Assembly: GCF_000234355.1 (NCBI RefSeq)
Contig: NZ_AGQV01000002.1
Coordinates: 358,540-422,539 of the forward strand
Origin: Gluconobacter morbifer G707
GTDB lineage: Bacteria > Pseudomonadota > Alphaproteobacteria > Acetobacterales > Acetobacteraceae
Direction of reading: 5' to 3'
Length of the DNA stretch: 64,000 nt
Below, one piece after another: positions 19,248 to 30,154 of the stretch. Both the position numbers and the translations under genes were made by a program. Each line of letters starts with the position of its first letter. The stretch's first letter is position 1. Under the pieces are notes generated by a model. That model ran no database searches, was not told where the DNA came from, and saw only the letters and a list, made by a program, of their open reading frames with translations.

Positions 19248-20590
19248 GCACGTTTCCGACCGATCTGTTCGCAGGTGAGCGCTATGCCGTCTGCGGACTG
19301 GGACGCAATGGCGCAACCGTTGTCGCGGCTCTGCTGGCGATGGGAGCGGAGGTTCAGGCATGGGATGACAATCAGGCCGGCCTGCCTCCCCATGACCGCC
19401 TGACCGTGGCTCCACTGACGGATCTGTCTGGCATGCAGGCGCTCATTCTCTCGCCCGGCATTCCCCATACCCTGCCCAAGCCCCATCCGGTTGCCGCACT
19501 GGCCCGCAAGCAGGGCATTCCCATCCTTTCAGATGCGGAAATCCTGTTCCGCGCCGTCCGTCAGGCAGGCTCGAGAGCCCGCTTTGTCTCGGTCACGGGA
19601 ACGAACGGGAAATCCACAACAACCGCCCTCATCGCCCATCTTCTCGATGTGGCGGGTCTTGCCTGTGCCGCAGGCGGCAACCTGGGAACGGCATCACTGG
19701 CCCTGCCACTCCTTCCGGATCAGGGTGTTTACGTCCTCGAAATGTCATCCTACATGCTGGAGCGGCTGGACCGGTATCATGCCAGCGCAGCCTGCCTACT
19801 GAACCTGACACCAGACCATCTGGACCGTCATGGTGACATGGAGGGCTATGCCGCGGCAAAAGCCCATGTCTTCGACAACATGACAGGTGATGATCTCGCC
19901 GTGATCGGACAGGACGATGTCTGGTGCCGGCGAATTGCCGAAAGCGTGGCCGCGCGGGGGATCCCGGTCGCATCGCTGGAAGCGGACAGTCTGCCCCCCT
20001 ATGACGCGCCGGCCCTTCCGGGACGCCATAACGTTCAGAATATCGCAGCTGCCTGGAAAATCGTGCGGCATCTTGGAATAAGCGACGATATGGTCCGTGC
20101 AGGACTGAAGACCTTCGGAGGTCTGGAGCACCGCCTTCAGAAAGTGGCGAAATGCGAAGGGATTTCCTTCGTCAATGACAGCAAGGCCACCAACGCCGAA
20201 GCCGCGTCCAAGGCGCTGGAAGCCTATGACAGAGTCATGTGGATCGCTGGTGGCATGGCGAAGGCTGGCGGAATTGAAAGTCTGGCGCCCTGGTTCGGTC
20301 ATGTCGCCCATGCGTTCCTGATCGGACGGGACGCGTCGCTCCTGGCCAGAACGCTTGAGGCCCATAACGTGCCTTTCACGCTCTGCGATACGCTGGAAAA
20401 AGCCGTTCCTGCCGCCTTCAAAGCCGCAGAACAGACGCAGACAGACACGGTTCTGCTCTCTCCGGCCTGTGCAAGTTTTGATCAATTTCGTAGTTTTGAG
20501 GATCGAGGTTCACACTTTCTCCAGATTTGCGATAATATTGTGAAAACAGTTCGTTCGGGCGGAATGTTCACCACACGTCAGGAAGGTTGA
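19244..20590 (+). CDS. murD: UDP-MurNAc-L-alanine:D-glutamate ligase
   Basis: MurD adds D-glutamate to UDP-MurNAc-L-Ala. From the ATG at 19244 the protein has 448 residues: an N-terminal Rossmann-like domain ([13 protein letters not shown]), the ATP loop GTNGKSTT (119-126), the central [20 protein letters not shown] region and a C-terminal domain with [11 protein letters not shown] and [12 protein letters not shown]. An open frame reaches 19034 inside mraY, but the ATG overlapping the mraY stop as ATGA matches the family start. ftsW begins four bases after its stop. Confidence 0.97.
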   Translation: MSTFPTDLFAGERYAVCGLGRNGATVVAALLAMGAEVQAWDDNQAGLPPHDRLTVAPLTDLSGMQALILSPGIPHTLPKPHPVAALARKQGIPILSDAEILFRAVRQAGSRARFVSVTGTNGKSTTTALIAHLLDVAGLACAAGGNLGTASLALPLLPDQGVYVLEMSSYMLERLDRYHASAACLLNLTPDHLDRHGDMEGYAAAKAHVFDNMTGDDLAVIGQDDVWCRRIAESVAARGIPVASLEADSLPPYDAPALPGRHNVQNIAAAWKIVRHLGISDDMVRAGLKTFGGLEHRLQKVAKCEGISFVNDSKATNAEAASKALEAYDRVMWIAGGMAKAGGIESLAPWFGHVAHAFLIGRDASLLARTLEAHNVPFTLCDTLEKAVPAAFKAAEQTQTDTVLLSPACASFDQFRSFEDRGSHFLQICDNIVKTVRSGGMFTTRQEG

Positions 20591-20594
20591 GGCC

Positions 20595-21788
20595 ATGGCG
20601 GGACCATCCCGTGTCGATTCATCCGGGTTCGCCCGCTGGTGGCGGAACATCGACCGCGTGACACTGGCCTGCGTGGGCATTCTGATCGGTCTTGGCTATA
20701 TCCTGATGCTGGCCGCCAGCCCGGCCGTGGCCTCCCGCATCGGCGCATCACGCAACATGTTCATTCTCAAGCAGGTCATCTTCCTGGCGCTAGCCGGGCT
20801 GATCGTGCTGGGCGTGTCCTATCTCTCACGGAGCGCCATCAAGAAACTGGCCTTCATCGGCGGCCTCATTGCCCTCGGCGCCACAGCCATGACCCTTGTT
20901 CATGGAATGGAAATCAAGGGCGCTAGACGCTGGATTTCGCTGCCCCTGATGTCCGTCCAGCCATCCGAGTTTCTCAAGCCCTGCTTTGCCGTCATGACGG
21001 GCTGGCTGCTCGCCGCACGGCGAACAATCGTGCTGCGGGGGAATTTTGCTTTTCCCGGAATGCTGCTGGCATTCATGTGCTTCGGCGTCATCCTGTTCCT
21101 GCTGAAATCCCAGCCCGATATCGGAATGCTGTCCGTCATCACGATGGTTTTCATGACACAGCTCTTCGTGGACGGGCTGCGGCTGTACTGGGTCGGGCTC
21201 TGCGTTGCCGGCATGGTGGGGTCCTTCGTGATGGCTTATGCGGTTTTCCCGCATGTGCGGTCGCGCGTGCAGCGCTTCCTTCATCCCGATGTCGGTGACC
21301 ACTATCAGATCGATACCGCCCTGCGGGCCTTTGGCAATGGCGGTCTGACAGGCCGCGGTCCTGGCGAGGGCCGGGTCAAGGATCTGCTGCCCGATGCGCA
21401 TGCGGATTTCGTGTTTGCCGTTGCGGGCGAGGAATACGGCCTCATCCTGTGCCTGTTCATCATTGCGGTCTTCGGCATGATCGTGCTGCGGACGCTGCTC
21501 AAGCTGATGCGGGAAGATGATCCGTTCGTGATTGTCTCGGCGGCCGGTCTGGTGACGGGTTTCGGTCTTCAGGCGTTCGTCAACATGGGTTCGACATTGC
21601 ACCTCATCCCCACAAAAGGCATGACGCTTCCCTTCATTTCGTATGGCGGCAGTTCAGCCATGTCGATCGCCCTGACCATGGGCATGGTCCTCGCCCTGAC
21701 CCGTCATCACGTCGGCCAGAGCCGGATCACACAGCGGGCCGCGGCCCAGTACGTGCAGGCTCCCCTGCTTGAAAGGAACGCCCAATGA
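20595..21788 (+). CDS. ftsW: Septal peptidoglycan glycosyltransferase FtsW (SEDS family)
   Basis: FtsW polymerises lipid II at the septum together with FtsI. The 397-residue SEDS protein has about ten membrane segments, the conserved MSVQPSEFLKP motif near residue 117, a large extracellular loop with GRGPGEG, and the C-terminal HLIPTKGMTLPFISYGGSS block. It lies between murD and murG in the canonical order; a four-base gap separates it from murD and a four-base overlap joins it to murG. Confidence 0.97.
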   Translation: MAGPSRVDSSGFARWWRNIDRVTLACVGILIGLGYILMLAASPAVASRIGASRNMFILKQVIFLALAGLIVLGVSYLSRSAIKKLAFIGGLIALGATAMTLVHGMEIKGARRWISLPLMSVQPSEFLKPCFAVMTGWLLAARRTIVLRGNFAFPGMLLAFMCFGVILFLLKSQPDIGMLSVITMVFMTQLFVDGLRLYWVGLCVAGMVGSFVMAYAVFPHVRSRVQRFLHPDVGDHYQIDTALRAFGNGGLTGRGPGEGRVKDLLPDAHADFVFAVAGEEYGLILCLFIIAVFGMIVLRTLLKLMREDDPFVIVSAAGLVTGFGLQAFVNMGSTLHLIPTKGMTLPFISYGGSSAMSIALTMGMVLALTRHHVGQSRITQRAAAQYVQAPLLERNAQ

Positions 21789-22882
21789 GCCGCCCGATTG
21801 TCATTGCCGCTGGTGGAACGGGAGGCCATTTCTTTCCTGCTGAAGCCGTTGCGACGGTTCTGGCGGAACGGGGCCACGATCTCGTGCTGATGACGGACGC
21901 CCGCCATGGCCGGCGCGATACGGGACTGTTCCGTGATCGCCCGCAATATGTGCTCGATGGCGCAGGCGTGGCCGGGAAAGGCCTGGGCGCCAAGATCCAG
22001 GGGGTTCTGGCGCTTGCAAAAGGGGCGACGGAAGCCCGTCGCATTCTGGCGTCCCTTGACGCCGCGGCGGTCGTAGGGTTTGGCGGTTATCCATCCATCC
22101 CCCCTCTCGTGGCCTCGCGCCTGCTGCCTGCCGCCCGGCGACCGGAAATGGTCATTCATGAAGGCAACGCCGTGCTGGGACAGGCCAATGCCTTCCTGTC
22201 GCGGTTTTCGCCTCTCGTCGCCACGTCCTATGAAAAGGTTGCGCGTCTGCCCGCCAATGCCCGCGTCACCCTGACGGGCATGCCGGTCAGGGCCGGGATC
22301 GAGGCCCTGTACGGACGCTCCTACAAAGCCCCGGTGGACACAATTCGCGTGCTGGTCTGGGGCGGCTCCCTGGGCGCCCGGATTTTCTCGGATGTGGTGC
22401 CCCAGGCCCTGCTTGCGCTCCCTGAAGCGCTTCGCCGCCGCCTGAAAGTCACGCAGCAGGTCCGTGATGATGACCTGCCACGCGTGCGGAGCCTGTATAC
22501 CGAAGCCGGCATCGACGTTGATGCCGCGCCCTTTTTCACCGATGTCCCGGATCGTCTGAAAAATGCGCATCTCGTCATCGGCCGGGCTGGCGGTTCCTCC
22601 GTGGCGGAACTGGCCATGGCCGGACTGCCGTCCGTTCTCGTGCCGCTTCCGATCGCCGCCTCGGACGAACAGGGCGCCAACGGACAGGCCCTTCAGGATG
22701 CCGGCGCAGCATGGATGCTCCGCCAGCCACAGTTTACACCCACTGCCCTGACCGAGCTGCTGACCGATCTCTTTTCCCATCCGGACAGACTGGTGACGGG
22801 TGCCCGGGCCGCCAGCCGCTTCGCTCGCCCTCATGCTGCCGCAAAAGTAGCCGACCTCATTGAAGCCGATCTCCGGCCCTGA
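21785..22882 (+). CDS. murG: UDP-GlcNAc:undecaprenyl-PP-MurNAc-pentapeptide GlcNAc transferase
   Basis: MurG adds GlcNAc to lipid I to make lipid II at the cytoplasmic face. The 365-residue GT-B protein begins with the glycine-rich GGTGGHFFPAEAVA, and carries FGGYPSIPPLVA, HEGNAVLGQAN, WGGSLGARIF, the UDP-GlcNAc-binding GRAGGSSVAELAMAGLPS and DEQGANGQAL. It overlaps ftsW by four bases. The 51 bases to murC hold no obvious promoter. Confidence 0.97.
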   Translation: MSRPIVIAAGGTGGHFFPAEAVATVLAERGHDLVLMTDARHGRRDTGLFRDRPQYVLDGAGVAGKGLGAKIQGVLALAKGATEARRILASLDAAAVVGFGGYPSIPPLVASRLLPAARRPEMVIHEGNAVLGQANAFLSRFSPLVATSYEKVARLPANARVTLTGMPVRAGIEALYGRSYKAPVDTIRVLVWGGSLGARIFSDVVPQALLALPEALRRRLKVTQQVRDDDLPRVRSLYTEAGIDVDAAPFFTDVPDRLKNAHLVIGRAGGSSVAELAMAGLPSVLVPLPIAASDEQGANGQALQDAGAAWMLRQPQFTPTALTELLTDLFSHPDRLVTGARAASRFARPHAAAKVADLIEADLRP

Positions 22883-22933
22883 TCGTAACACTTCCCGTTT
22901 CTGCCCCCTGCTGCCCAAAAGAGTATCTGCCTC

Positions 22934-24370
22934 ATGCGTGCCCTGCCCCTGAACATCGGAACCATTCATTTCGTCGGTATCGGCGGTATCGGGATGTCCG
23001 GCATTGCGGAAGTCCTGCACATGCTGGGCTACAAGGTGCAGGGATCGGACATTGCGGAAGGGTCGAACGTCCAGCGCCTGCGCAAGGTTGGCATTCCCGT
23101 TCATATCGGCCACGACGTCAGCAATCTGGGCGATGCACAGGTTGTCGTCACATCTACCGCGGTCAAAAAAGACAATCCGGAAGTCGTGGCTGCGCGCGCC
23201 AAGCTGATCCCGGTCGTCCGGCGGGCGGAAATGCTGGCTGAACTGATGCGTCTGCGGTGGTCCGTCGCCATTGGCGGCACGCATGGCAAGACCACCACGA
23301 CCAGCCTCGTGGCCTGCGTGCTGGAGCAGGCCAAGCTTGATCCCACCGTCATCAACGGTGGCATCATCGAAGCTTACGGCACCAACACACGCATGGGCTC
23401 CGGGGACTGGATGGTGGTCGAGGCTGATGAGAGCGACGGGTCTTTCCTGCGTCTGCCAGCCGTCATCGCCGTTGTCACGAACATGGATCCCGAGCATCTC
23501 GATCACTGGGGGTCGGAAGAGGCCATGCAGGCGGGCTATGACCAGTTCGTCTCCAATATTCCCTTCTACGGTTTTGCCGTGCTGTGCGTCGATCATCCAC
23601 AGGTCCAGCAGATGATTCCGCGCCTCTCCGATCACCGGGTCATCACCTACGGCTTCAGTCCCCAGGCCGATGTCCGTGCGGAAAAGGTCATCATGGACAA
23701 GCGCGGCGCGACCTTCGAGGTCGTGGTCACGAACCGGGCGCGCAACCGGACGCGCCGGGCCGGTCCGTTCCGCCTGCCCATGCTGGGACATCACAACGTC
23801 CTGAACGCGCTGGCCGCCATTGCCGTGGCTCTGGAGATGGAAATCAGCGATTCCGTCATCGCCTCGGGTCTGGCGTCCTTCAAGGGGGTCAAACGGCGCT
23901 TCACGCGGGCGGGCGAATACAATGGCATTTCCGTCATTGATGACTATGGCCATCATCCCGTGGAAATCGCCGCAGTTCTGAAAGCCGCCCGTCAGGCCGG
24001 GGCCAAGAACGTCATCGCCGTGGTCCAGCCCCACCGCTATTCGCGCCTGCAGGGACTGTTCGGTGAGTTCTGTACCTGCATGAACGACGCGGATACCGTG
24101 ATCGTGGCAGATGTGTATGCGGCGGGTGAAAATCCGATCGAGGGCGCGGATCGCGATGCCCTGGTAGAGGGACTGCGCGACCGCGGACACCGCTCCGTCG
24201 TTCCCCTGCCCGATCCGGCCCACCTGCCGGAAATGATCAATGCCATCGCCAAACCGGGGGATTATGTCGTGTGCCTTGGCGCAGGCACCATCACACACTG
24301 GGCGCAGGCCCTTCCCGGACAGCTTGCGGAGATGAATACCAAAGCGCCGGTCCGGGAAGGCACGGCATGA
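22934..24370 (+). CDS. murC: UDP-MurNAc:L-alanine ligase
   Basis: MurC performs the first amino-acid addition in peptidoglycan synthesis. The 478-residue protein shows the UDP-binding [12 protein letters not shown] near residue 15, the ATP loop GTHGKTTT (115-122), [20 protein letters not shown] and the C-terminal [10 protein letters not shown] and [12 protein letters not shown] VQPHRYSRL motifs. It overlaps murB by four bases. A 912-codon open frame on the opposite strand here is a codon-bias shadow. Confidence 0.97.
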   Translation: MRALPLNIGTIHFVGIGGIGMSGIAEVLHMLGYKVQGSDIAEGSNVQRLRKVGIPVHIGHDVSNLGDAQVVVTSTAVKKDNPEVVAARAKLIPVVRRAEMLAELMRLRWSVAIGGTHGKTTTTSLVACVLEQAKLDPTVINGGIIEAYGTNTRMGSGDWMVVEADESDGSFLRLPAVIAVVTNMDPEHLDHWGSEEAMQAGYDQFVSNIPFYGFAVLCVDHPQVQQMIPRLSDHRVITYGFSPQADVRAEKVIMDKRGATFEVVVTNRARNRTRRAGPFRLPMLGHHNVLNALAAIAVALEMEISDSVIASGLASFKGVKRRFTRAGEYNGISVIDDYGHHPVEIAAVLKAARQAGAKNVIAVVQPHRYSRLQGLFGEFCTCMNDADTVIVADVYAAGENPIEGADRDALVEGLRDRGHRSVVPLPDPAHLPEMINAIAKPGDYVVCLGAGTITHWAQALPGQLAEMNTKAPVREGTA

Positions 24371-25287
24371 GCGAAACGCTTTCCTTTCCCGTCTCGGGGC
24401 TGCGCGGACGGCTGACCGCCAATGCGCCACTGGGACCGCGTGCATGGTTCCGGACAGGCGGCCCGGCGGACTGGCTGTTCATTCCGGAGGATCAGGATGA
24501 TCTAATCGCGCTGCTTCGCCAGCGCCCGGCCGACATGCCCCTGACGGTTCTGGGGGCCTGCTCGAACGTCATCATACGGGACGGTGGCATTCCGGGAATC
24601 GTCGTGCGTCTGGCGCGTGGCTTTTCGGAAATCCGCGTAGAGGAAAGCGGCGTCATTGCCGGTGCCGCAGCCCTGGATGTCACGGTCGCCGAACATGCTG
24701 CCTCCGCCGGACTGGCCGGTCTTGAGTTTCTGGCAGGCATTCCCGGCTCCATCGGCGGAGCCATCCGCATGAATGCCGGCGCCTATGGCTCAGACATCAA
24801 CGCCGTTCTCGACTGGGCGGAAATCCTGATGCCTGACGGTGAACTCCGGCGTCTTTCCCGCGCGGATCTGGGTTTCGCCTATCGTCATTCGGACCTGCCC
24901 GAAGGCAGCGTGGTCGTCCGGGCACGTCTGAAAGGAACGCCGGACAGTGCGGACGCCATCCGCGCCCGCATTTCCGACATCCGGGCCTCACGCGAGGCCT
25001 CACAGCCCGTCCGCGCCCGGACAGGTGGCTCGACATTCCGCAATCCGGCAGGCCACAAGGCCTGGCAGCTGATTGATGAAGCCGGGTGCCGGGGTTTACG
25101 GCTTGGTGGCGCGCAGGTCAGCGAGAAACACTGCAATTTTCTACTCAATCTGGGAGATGCGACCAGTACACAGCTTGAGGCTCTGGGAGAGAAGGTCCGC
25201 AGGGACGTTCTGGACCAGAGCGGCATTGACCTGCACTGGGAAATCAAGCGCATTGGCCGCAGAATGGAAAAAAGGGAGACAGCATGA
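24367..25287 (+). CDS. murB: UDP-N-acetylenolpyruvoylglucosamine reductase
   Basis: MurB is the FAD-dependent reductase that converts UDP-GlcNAc-enolpyruvate to UDP-MurNAc. From ATG 24367 it has 306 residues, with the FAD-binding [33 protein letters not shown], and substrate-site GGSTFRNP and [18 protein letters not shown]. The length and lack of a C-terminal extra domain fit type II MurB. The open frame begins at 24271 inside murC, but the ATG overlapping the murC stop is the natural start. It overlaps ddl by four bases. Confidence 0.96.
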   Translation: MSETLSFPVSGLRGRLTANAPLGPRAWFRTGGPADWLFIPEDQDDLIALLRQRPADMPLTVLGACSNVIIRDGGIPGIVVRLARGFSEIRVEESGVIAGAAALDVTVAEHAASAGLAGLEFLAGIPGSIGGAIRMNAGAYGSDINAVLDWAEILMPDGELRRLSRADLGFAYRHSDLPEGSVVVRARLKGTPDSADAIRARISDIRASREASQPVRARTGGSTFRNPAGHKAWQLIDEAGCRGLRLGGAQVSEKHCNFLLNLGDATSTQLEALGEKVRRDVLDQSGIDLHWEIKRIGRRMEKRETA

Positions 25288-26195
25288 AGGTTGCAGTCCT
25301 GTACGGAGGCACATCCAGTGAAAGACCGGTCAGTCTGGTCAGCGGTCAGGCTGCAATCGACGCCCTGAAGGAAAAGGGACATGACGTCACGCCTATTGAT
25401 GTCGGCCCGGACATTGCAGTCACCATTTCCGCCCTGCGATCGGCCGCACCGGACGTTGTCTTCAATGCGCTTCATGGACCGCGGGGAGAAGATGGCACCA
25501 TCCAGGGCGTTCTCGAATGGCTGAACCTGCCCTACACCCATTCAGGCCTGCGCGCTTCCGCCGTGGCAATGAACAAGGCGGCAACCCGGACACTGCTGGC
25601 CGCGGCCGGACTGCCTGTCGCGGAAGGGCGCGTCGTAACGGTTGAGGAACTGGCAGAGGCGGACCCACTGGCAGCGCCGTATGTCGTCAAACCCGTGGCG
25701 GAAGGCTCATCGGTCGGCGTGGAGATCATCCGCCCGGGAGACAACCGGCGTAAAGCCATTGCTGATGGCTGGAAATTCGGCAGAACGGCCCTGGTGGAGA
25801 ATTTCATTCCCGGACGCGAACTGACCACCGGCGTCATGGGAGACCGCGCACTGGCCGTGACCGAGATCCTGCCTGCAGAGACAGCCGCCTTTTACGATTT
25901 CGATGCCAAATACAAGGCTGGCGGGTCGCGTCATGTCGTTCCCGCTGATCTCCCTGATGGCGTGACGGAGCGGGCGCTCGATTACGCACGCCGGGCGCAT
26001 GAAGCCCTGGGCTGCGCCGGAGCAAGCCGGACGGATTTTCGTTATGACGACGCAACGGACAGGCTTGTCATCCTTGAAGTCAACACCCAGCCGGGCATGA
26101 CACCCACCTCACTCCTGCCGGAGCAGGCCGCCTATCGTGGCATCTCCTATCCTGATCTGTGTGACTGGATGGTCCGGGAGGCGCTGCCGCTCTGA
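25284..26195 (+). CDS. ddl: D-alanine:D-alanine ligase
   Basis: Ddl is an ATP-grasp enzyme that makes D-Ala-D-Ala for MurF. The 303-residue protein starts [18 protein letters not shown], and has HGPRGEDGTIQG, VVKPVAEGSSVGVEII and the Mg2+-site LEVNTQPGMTPTSLLP. It is the compact DdlB type expected inside division clusters. It overlaps murB by four bases, and its stop shares a base with the ftsQ start. Whether a second ddl exists elsewhere cannot be judged here. Confidence 0.97.
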   Translation: MKVAVLYGGTSSERPVSLVSGQAAIDALKEKGHDVTPIDVGPDIAVTISALRSAAPDVVFNALHGPRGEDGTIQGVLEWLNLPYTHSGLRASAVAMNKAATRTLLAAAGLPVAEGRVVTVEELAEADPLAAPYVVKPVAEGSSVGVEIIRPGDNRRKAIADGWKFGRTALVENFIPGRELTTGVMGDRALAVTEILPAETAAFYDFDAKYKAGGSRHVVPADLPDGVTERALDYARRAHEALGCAGASRTDFRYDDATDRLVILEVNTQPGMTPTSLLPEQAAYRGISYPDLCDWMVREALPL

Positions 26196-27145
26196 TGCGT
26201 CGCGAGCCCCGCAATCAGGAACCGGATTTCCGGCGTGACCGGCCTCTTCCGGGAGGAATGCCCCTCTACGAGGATCGGCCATCACGGGCAAAGCTGTTCT
26301 GGCGCCGGCAGAAGCGACTGGTGCGGCCTGCCATCGTGTTCCTGGCCATCATGGGCATCGCAGGCGTGGGCATACGGCTGCTCTATGACGCGGCGTCTGA
26401 AGAGCGCTTTGCGCCCTTGCGAACGAAACTCGTAGCCATGGAGCCGCTCCCGATCCGGCACATCATTATCAATGGCCGCGTCATGACAAGTGAAGCGTCC
26501 ATCACCGACGCACTCGGGACGGGGATCGGTCATCCCATCTTCGGTTTTTCAGTCGAGGCCGCACGAAAGCGGCTGGATGACCTGCCCTTTGTCGATCACG
26601 CCACGGTCGAGCGGCATATGCCCGATACGGTCATCATCAACCTGATCGAACGTACACCCGTTGCCGTCTGGCAGGATCACGGACATTTCTCCCTGATCAA
26701 CCGTGCCGGCGAGAAAGTCTCCGATCAGGGCCTGACGGGAAAGAACGCCCAGGCATTTCTTCAGCTCCCCCTCGTCGTGGGCGACGGTGCCAACACGGCG
26801 GCGGCTTCCGTCATTGATGCGCTCGACAAGGTACCAGCCGTCAGATCGTATGTGACAGCTCTCGTCCGCGTCGGCGGACGGCGCTGGAACATGACGCTGA
26901 AAGACGGCACGACCGTTCTTTTGCCCGAGGGGGAAGAAGCGGCCGCAATCAGCCGCCTGGCACAGTACCAAGAGAGCATGAAGCTGCTTGAGCGGCCCGT
27001 TGTTTCCATTGACATGCGCCTCCCGGACAGGATGGTGGTGCATCAGGTGCCTGCGGCTGAACCACCGCCCGATGCCGCTCCATCCGCCCCGAACGCCAGG
27101 CCCTCACAACCCAAACCACCACAGGACAGCCAGAAGCAGCCATGA
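26195..27145 (+). CDS. ftsQ: Cell division protein FtsQ
   Basis: FtsQ is a bitopic scaffold that recruits FtsL/FtsB and later divisome proteins. The 316-residue protein has a charged cytoplasmic tail, a membrane segment about residues 44-62, a POTRA domain (about 85-155, including INGRVMTSEASITDALGTGIGHPIF and VERHMPDTVIINLIERTPVAVWQ) and a beta domain. A Pro-rich tail of about 30 residues ends the protein. The position between ddl and ftsA and the overlaps on both sides support the assignment. Confidence 0.94.
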   Translation: MRREPRNQEPDFRRDRPLPGGMPLYEDRPSRAKLFWRRQKRLVRPAIVFLAIMGIAGVGIRLLYDAASEERFAPLRTKLVAMEPLPIRHIIINGRVMTSEASITDALGTGIGHPIFGFSVEAARKRLDDLPFVDHATVERHMPDTVIINLIERTPVAVWQDHGHFSLINRAGEKVSDQGLTGKNAQAFLQLPLVVGDGANTAAASVIDALDKVPAVRSYVTALVRVGGRRWNMTLKDGTTVLLPEGEEAAAISRLAQYQESMKLLERPVVSIDMRLPDRMVVHQVPAAEPPPDAAPSAPNARPSQPKPPQDSQKQP

Positions 27146-28539
27146 CCGATCTCACCTCCATGTCCGATCTTCCGGCTTTCCGCCGCCGGCGCGGTCTGCG
27201 GGGCCGGTCTCTCATCCCGGTGGGGGGTGAGCGCGAGGTCAGCCCGAACCGTCCACCCCGCGAAATCCTGCCCCTGCCTCCGGAGGAAAGCGCGCATCCG
27301 AAAAGCTGGCGTCCCGGTATCTTCGGCGCGCTGGACATCGGCACGACCAAGATGACCTGTCTGATCGGCCGGGGTGAATCCGATGGTTCAATCCAGGTCC
27401 TGGGCTATGGCTGGCGCCGCTCGCACGGCGTGCGCTCCGGCTCGATCGTCGATATCCGGGAAGCGGAAGCCGCCATCCGCGCCACTGTCGGTCAGGCGGA
27501 GGATTCAGCCGAACGGCGCATGGACTCCCTCGTCGTCAACCTGTCCTGCGGGCGCCCGGAAAGCAGGCTCATTGATGCACGCCAGCCAATTGGCGGCCGG
27601 GAGGTCACGGCAGGCGATGTTCAGCGCCTCATCATGGAAGGTCAGGTCCTGGCATGGCGCGAAGGACGGGAAGTCATCCATACCCTCCCGATCGGTTACG
27701 TCGTCGATTCCATATCCGGCATTGCCGACCCGGTCGGGCACCAGTGTGAACAGCTTGCTACCAAGCTCCATGTCGTGGACATGAACGCCAGCGCCCTGCG
27801 CACACTCGATACGGTCCTTCAGCGTTCCGAGCTCAAACTGGATGGACTGGTTTCCAGCCCGTTTGCATCCGGCGTTTCGGTTCTTGCACCCGAGGAACGC
27901 GAACTGGGCGTGACCGTCGTGGAGATGGGCGGCGGCACCACCTCCCTGGCAGTTTTCTGTGAAGGCAAACTGCTGCATACGGCGCAGATCCCGGTGGGCG
28001 GCCTTCACGTCACACGCGATATTGCGGGTGTCCTGTCCACCTCCATCGAAACGGCCGAACGCCTCAAGACCATGTATGGCGCAGCGCAGATGGGATCAGA
28101 CGACCAGCGGGAGATCCTTTCCGTGCCCCTCATCGGGGATCGCAGCCACCGTCTGGCACGCATTCCCCGTTCAAAAGTCATTTCCGTCATCCAGCCACGG
28201 ATCGAGGAGACACTGGAACTCGTGCGTCACGCGCTGGACAATGCCGGACTTGGCCGCCTCGCCAACGGGCGTGTCGTGCTGACGGGCGGAGCATCCCTGC
28301 TGGAAGGCATCGTCCCGGTTGCGACACGCATTCTGGCGCGTCCCGTCCGCATGGGGAAACCACAGAACATTTTCGGCCTGCCGGAGACAGCCGCAGCTTC
28401 GGCCGGTTTTTCAACTGCAGCAGGGCTTCTGGCCTGGGCCGCAGGTGCGGACAGGGAGTTCGGGGACATTTCTGCTCCCGAACCCCGACCTCGCGGTCTT
28501 CTGAAGCGTTTCGTGGGCTTCATACGCCATCATGGATAA
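27142..28539 (+). CDS. ftsA: Cell division protein FtsA
   Basis: FtsA is the actin-like ATPase that tethers FtsZ to the membrane. The conserved fold begins at FGALDIGTTKMTCLIG (about residue 61), followed by the SHS2/1C domain, VVEMGGGTTSLAVF and LTGGASLLEGI. The C-terminus RGLLKRFVGFIRHH is a plausible membrane-targeting amphipathic helix. The protein is 465 residues, longer than most, because of a Pro/Arg-rich stretch of about 60 residues before the ATPase core. It overlaps ftsQ by four bases and is followed 58 bases later by ftsZ. Confidence 0.96.
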   Translation: MTDLTSMSDLPAFRRRRGLRGRSLIPVGGEREVSPNRPPREILPLPPEESAHPKSWRPGIFGALDIGTTKMTCLIGRGESDGSIQVLGYGWRRSHGVRSGSIVDIREAEAAIRATVGQAEDSAERRMDSLVVNLSCGRPESRLIDARQPIGGREVTAGDVQRLIMEGQVLAWREGREVIHTLPIGYVVDSISGIADPVGHQCEQLATKLHVVDMNASALRTLDTVLQRSELKLDGLVSSPFASGVSVLAPEERELGVTVVEMGGGTTSLAVFCEGKLLHTAQIPVGGLHVTRDIAGVLSTSIETAERLKTMYGAAQMGSDDQREILSVPLIGDRSHRLARIPRSKVISVIQPRIEETLELVRHALDNAGLGRLANGRVVLTGGASLLEGIVPVATRILARPVRMGKPQNIFGLPETAAASAGFSTAAGLLAWAAGADREFGDISAPEPRPRGLLKRFVGFIRHHG

Positions 28540-28597
28540 GCTACAGAGACTCTAACGCCTTTTCTTCAGTCGCTTCTTCGCAGTTCCGGACCTGATC

Positions 28598-30145
28598 ATG
28601 ACGCTCAATCTTACCCCTACCCCGAACTCCCACGTCGAACTGGCCCCCCGGATCACCGTCATCGGAGTCGGTGGCGGCGGTACGAACGCCGTCAACAACA
28701 TGATCGATTCCGAGCTCAAGGGCGTGGAATTCGTCGTGGCCAACACCGACGCCCAGCAGCTGGCGCATTCGAAAGCGGAACGGCGCGTCCAGCTTGGTCC
28801 GCATCTCACGCGTGGCCTGGGCGCAGGCGCAAAACCGGAAATCGGGCGGGAAGCAGCGGAAGAAGCCGCGCAGGAAATCGACCGGCAGCTTGAAGGCGCG
28901 AATCTGGTCTTCATCACCGCCGGCATGGGCGGTGGCACGGGAACGGGTGCGGCCCCCGTCATTGCGCGCATGGCACGGGAACGCGGTGTCCTGACAGTCG
29001 GCGTGGTGTCCAAGCCTTTCAATTTCGAAGGACGCCGCCGCTCCACGGCGGCCGATCACGGCATTGCGGAACTGCAGAAGCATGTCGATACCCTGATCGT
29101 CATTCCAAACCAGAACCTGTTCAATTCCGCCACACAGAACACGACGTTCAAGCAGGCCTTCAAGATGGCCGACAACGTCCTGTACATGGGCGTTCGTGGC
29201 ATTACGGACCTCATGGTCTCCCCCGGCCTCATCAACCTCGACTTCGCCGATGTGAAGGCGGTGATGGAGGAAATGGGCAAAGCCATGATGGGAACGGGCG
29301 AAGCCACAAGCGAGGAAGATGGCGAAGACCGCGCCGTGATGGCCGCGGAACGCGCCATTTCCAATCCGCTTCTCGAAGAAACCTCGATGGCCGGTGCGCA
29401 GGGCCTGCTGATCAACATCACGGGCGGTGATGACCTGACCCTGTATGAAGTGGACCGCGCCGCCGACCGTATCCGTCAGGAAGTTGCCGAAGACGCCAAC
29501 ATCATCTTCGGCGCCCTGATCGACGAGACCCTCAACGGCCGCGTCCGCGTGTCCGTCGTTGCAACGGGCATCGACACGCAGGCCCGCCCGGATCAGCCTT
29601 CCGGAGCCGATGCCTCTGCACCGGCCCGCGAAGCGCCGTCCGCATCACGTGAGGGTTCCGCAGCGCCAAAGACCTCTTCGGCTCCGTTCCAGCCGGGTTC
29701 GACCTATGCCGGTGGTCCGCCGCGCCCGAATTTCGCTCTGGACCAAAATACGAACCAGACGGCTTCTCCCGCACTCGGCGCAGCGTCTCCCGCTCCCGAA
29801 ACCGCACAGCCTGCCGCCACGCAGGCCCCTCCTGCGCAACAGGCGCCGCGCGCAGATGAACACCGGCAGGCCTCGCCGCGTTCGGGACTGTTCTCGGATC
29901 CGTCGCGTCATGCGCCACAGCCGGAACCCGCACCACGCAGTCTTTTTGGTCTCGTCACCGGAGCTTTCCGCAGCCGCCCGGCAGCGCCACAGCCCCAGCA
30001 GCCTGCACAGCAGCGCCCGGAACCGACGATGCGGGACATCTATCAGAAAGAGCAGCAGCAGGACGGTCACGGTCAGCATCAACAGACCGACAATGGCGGC
30101 CCCGACGATTCCGATCTCGATATCCCAACCTATCTGCGTCGTTGA
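28598..30145 (+). CDS. ftsZ: Cell division GTPase FtsZ
   Basis: FtsZ is the tubulin homologue that forms the division ring. The GTPase core holds [13 protein letters not shown] (about 23-35) and the tubulin signature [11 protein letters not shown]. Residues about 330-500 form a long linker rich in Pro, Ala, Gln and Ser, and the last residues [10 protein letters not shown] are the conserved tail that binds FtsA and other partners. At 515 residues it is longer than E. coli FtsZ (383), the difference being the linker. It ends the core division cluster and is followed by a strong hairpin. Confidence 0.98.
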   Translation: MTLNLTPTPNSHVELAPRITVIGVGGGGTNAVNNMIDSELKGVEFVVANTDAQQLAHSKAERRVQLGPHLTRGLGAGAKPEIGREAAEEAAQEIDRQLEGANLVFITAGMGGGTGTGAAPVIARMARERGVLTVGVVSKPFNFEGRRRSTAADHGIAELQKHVDTLIVIPNQNLFNSATQNTTFKQAFKMADNVLYMGVRGITDLMVSPGLINLDFADVKAVMEEMGKAMMGTGEATSEEDGEDRAVMAAERAISNPLLEETSMAGAQGLLINITGGDDLTLYEVDRAADRIRQEVAEDANIIFGALIDETLNGRVRVSVVATGIDTQARPDQPSGADASAPAREAPSASREGSAAPKTSSAPFQPGSTYAGGPPRPNFALDQNTNQTASPALGAASPAPETAQPAATQAPPAQQAPRADEHRQASPRSGLFSDPSRHAPQPEPAPRSLFGLVTGAFRSRPAAPQPQQPAQQRPEPTMRDIYQKEQQQDGHGQHQQTDNGGPDDSDLDIPTYLRR

Positions 30146-30154
30146 TCTCCTCAT

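Noticed and set aside
21707..24445. A 912-codon open frame on the minus strand
   Set aside because: It is antisense to ftsW, murG, murC and murB, which have clear motifs throughout. Its translation is low-complexity His/Gly/Arg-rich text without a family pattern. GC-rich codon bias on the coding strand explains it.
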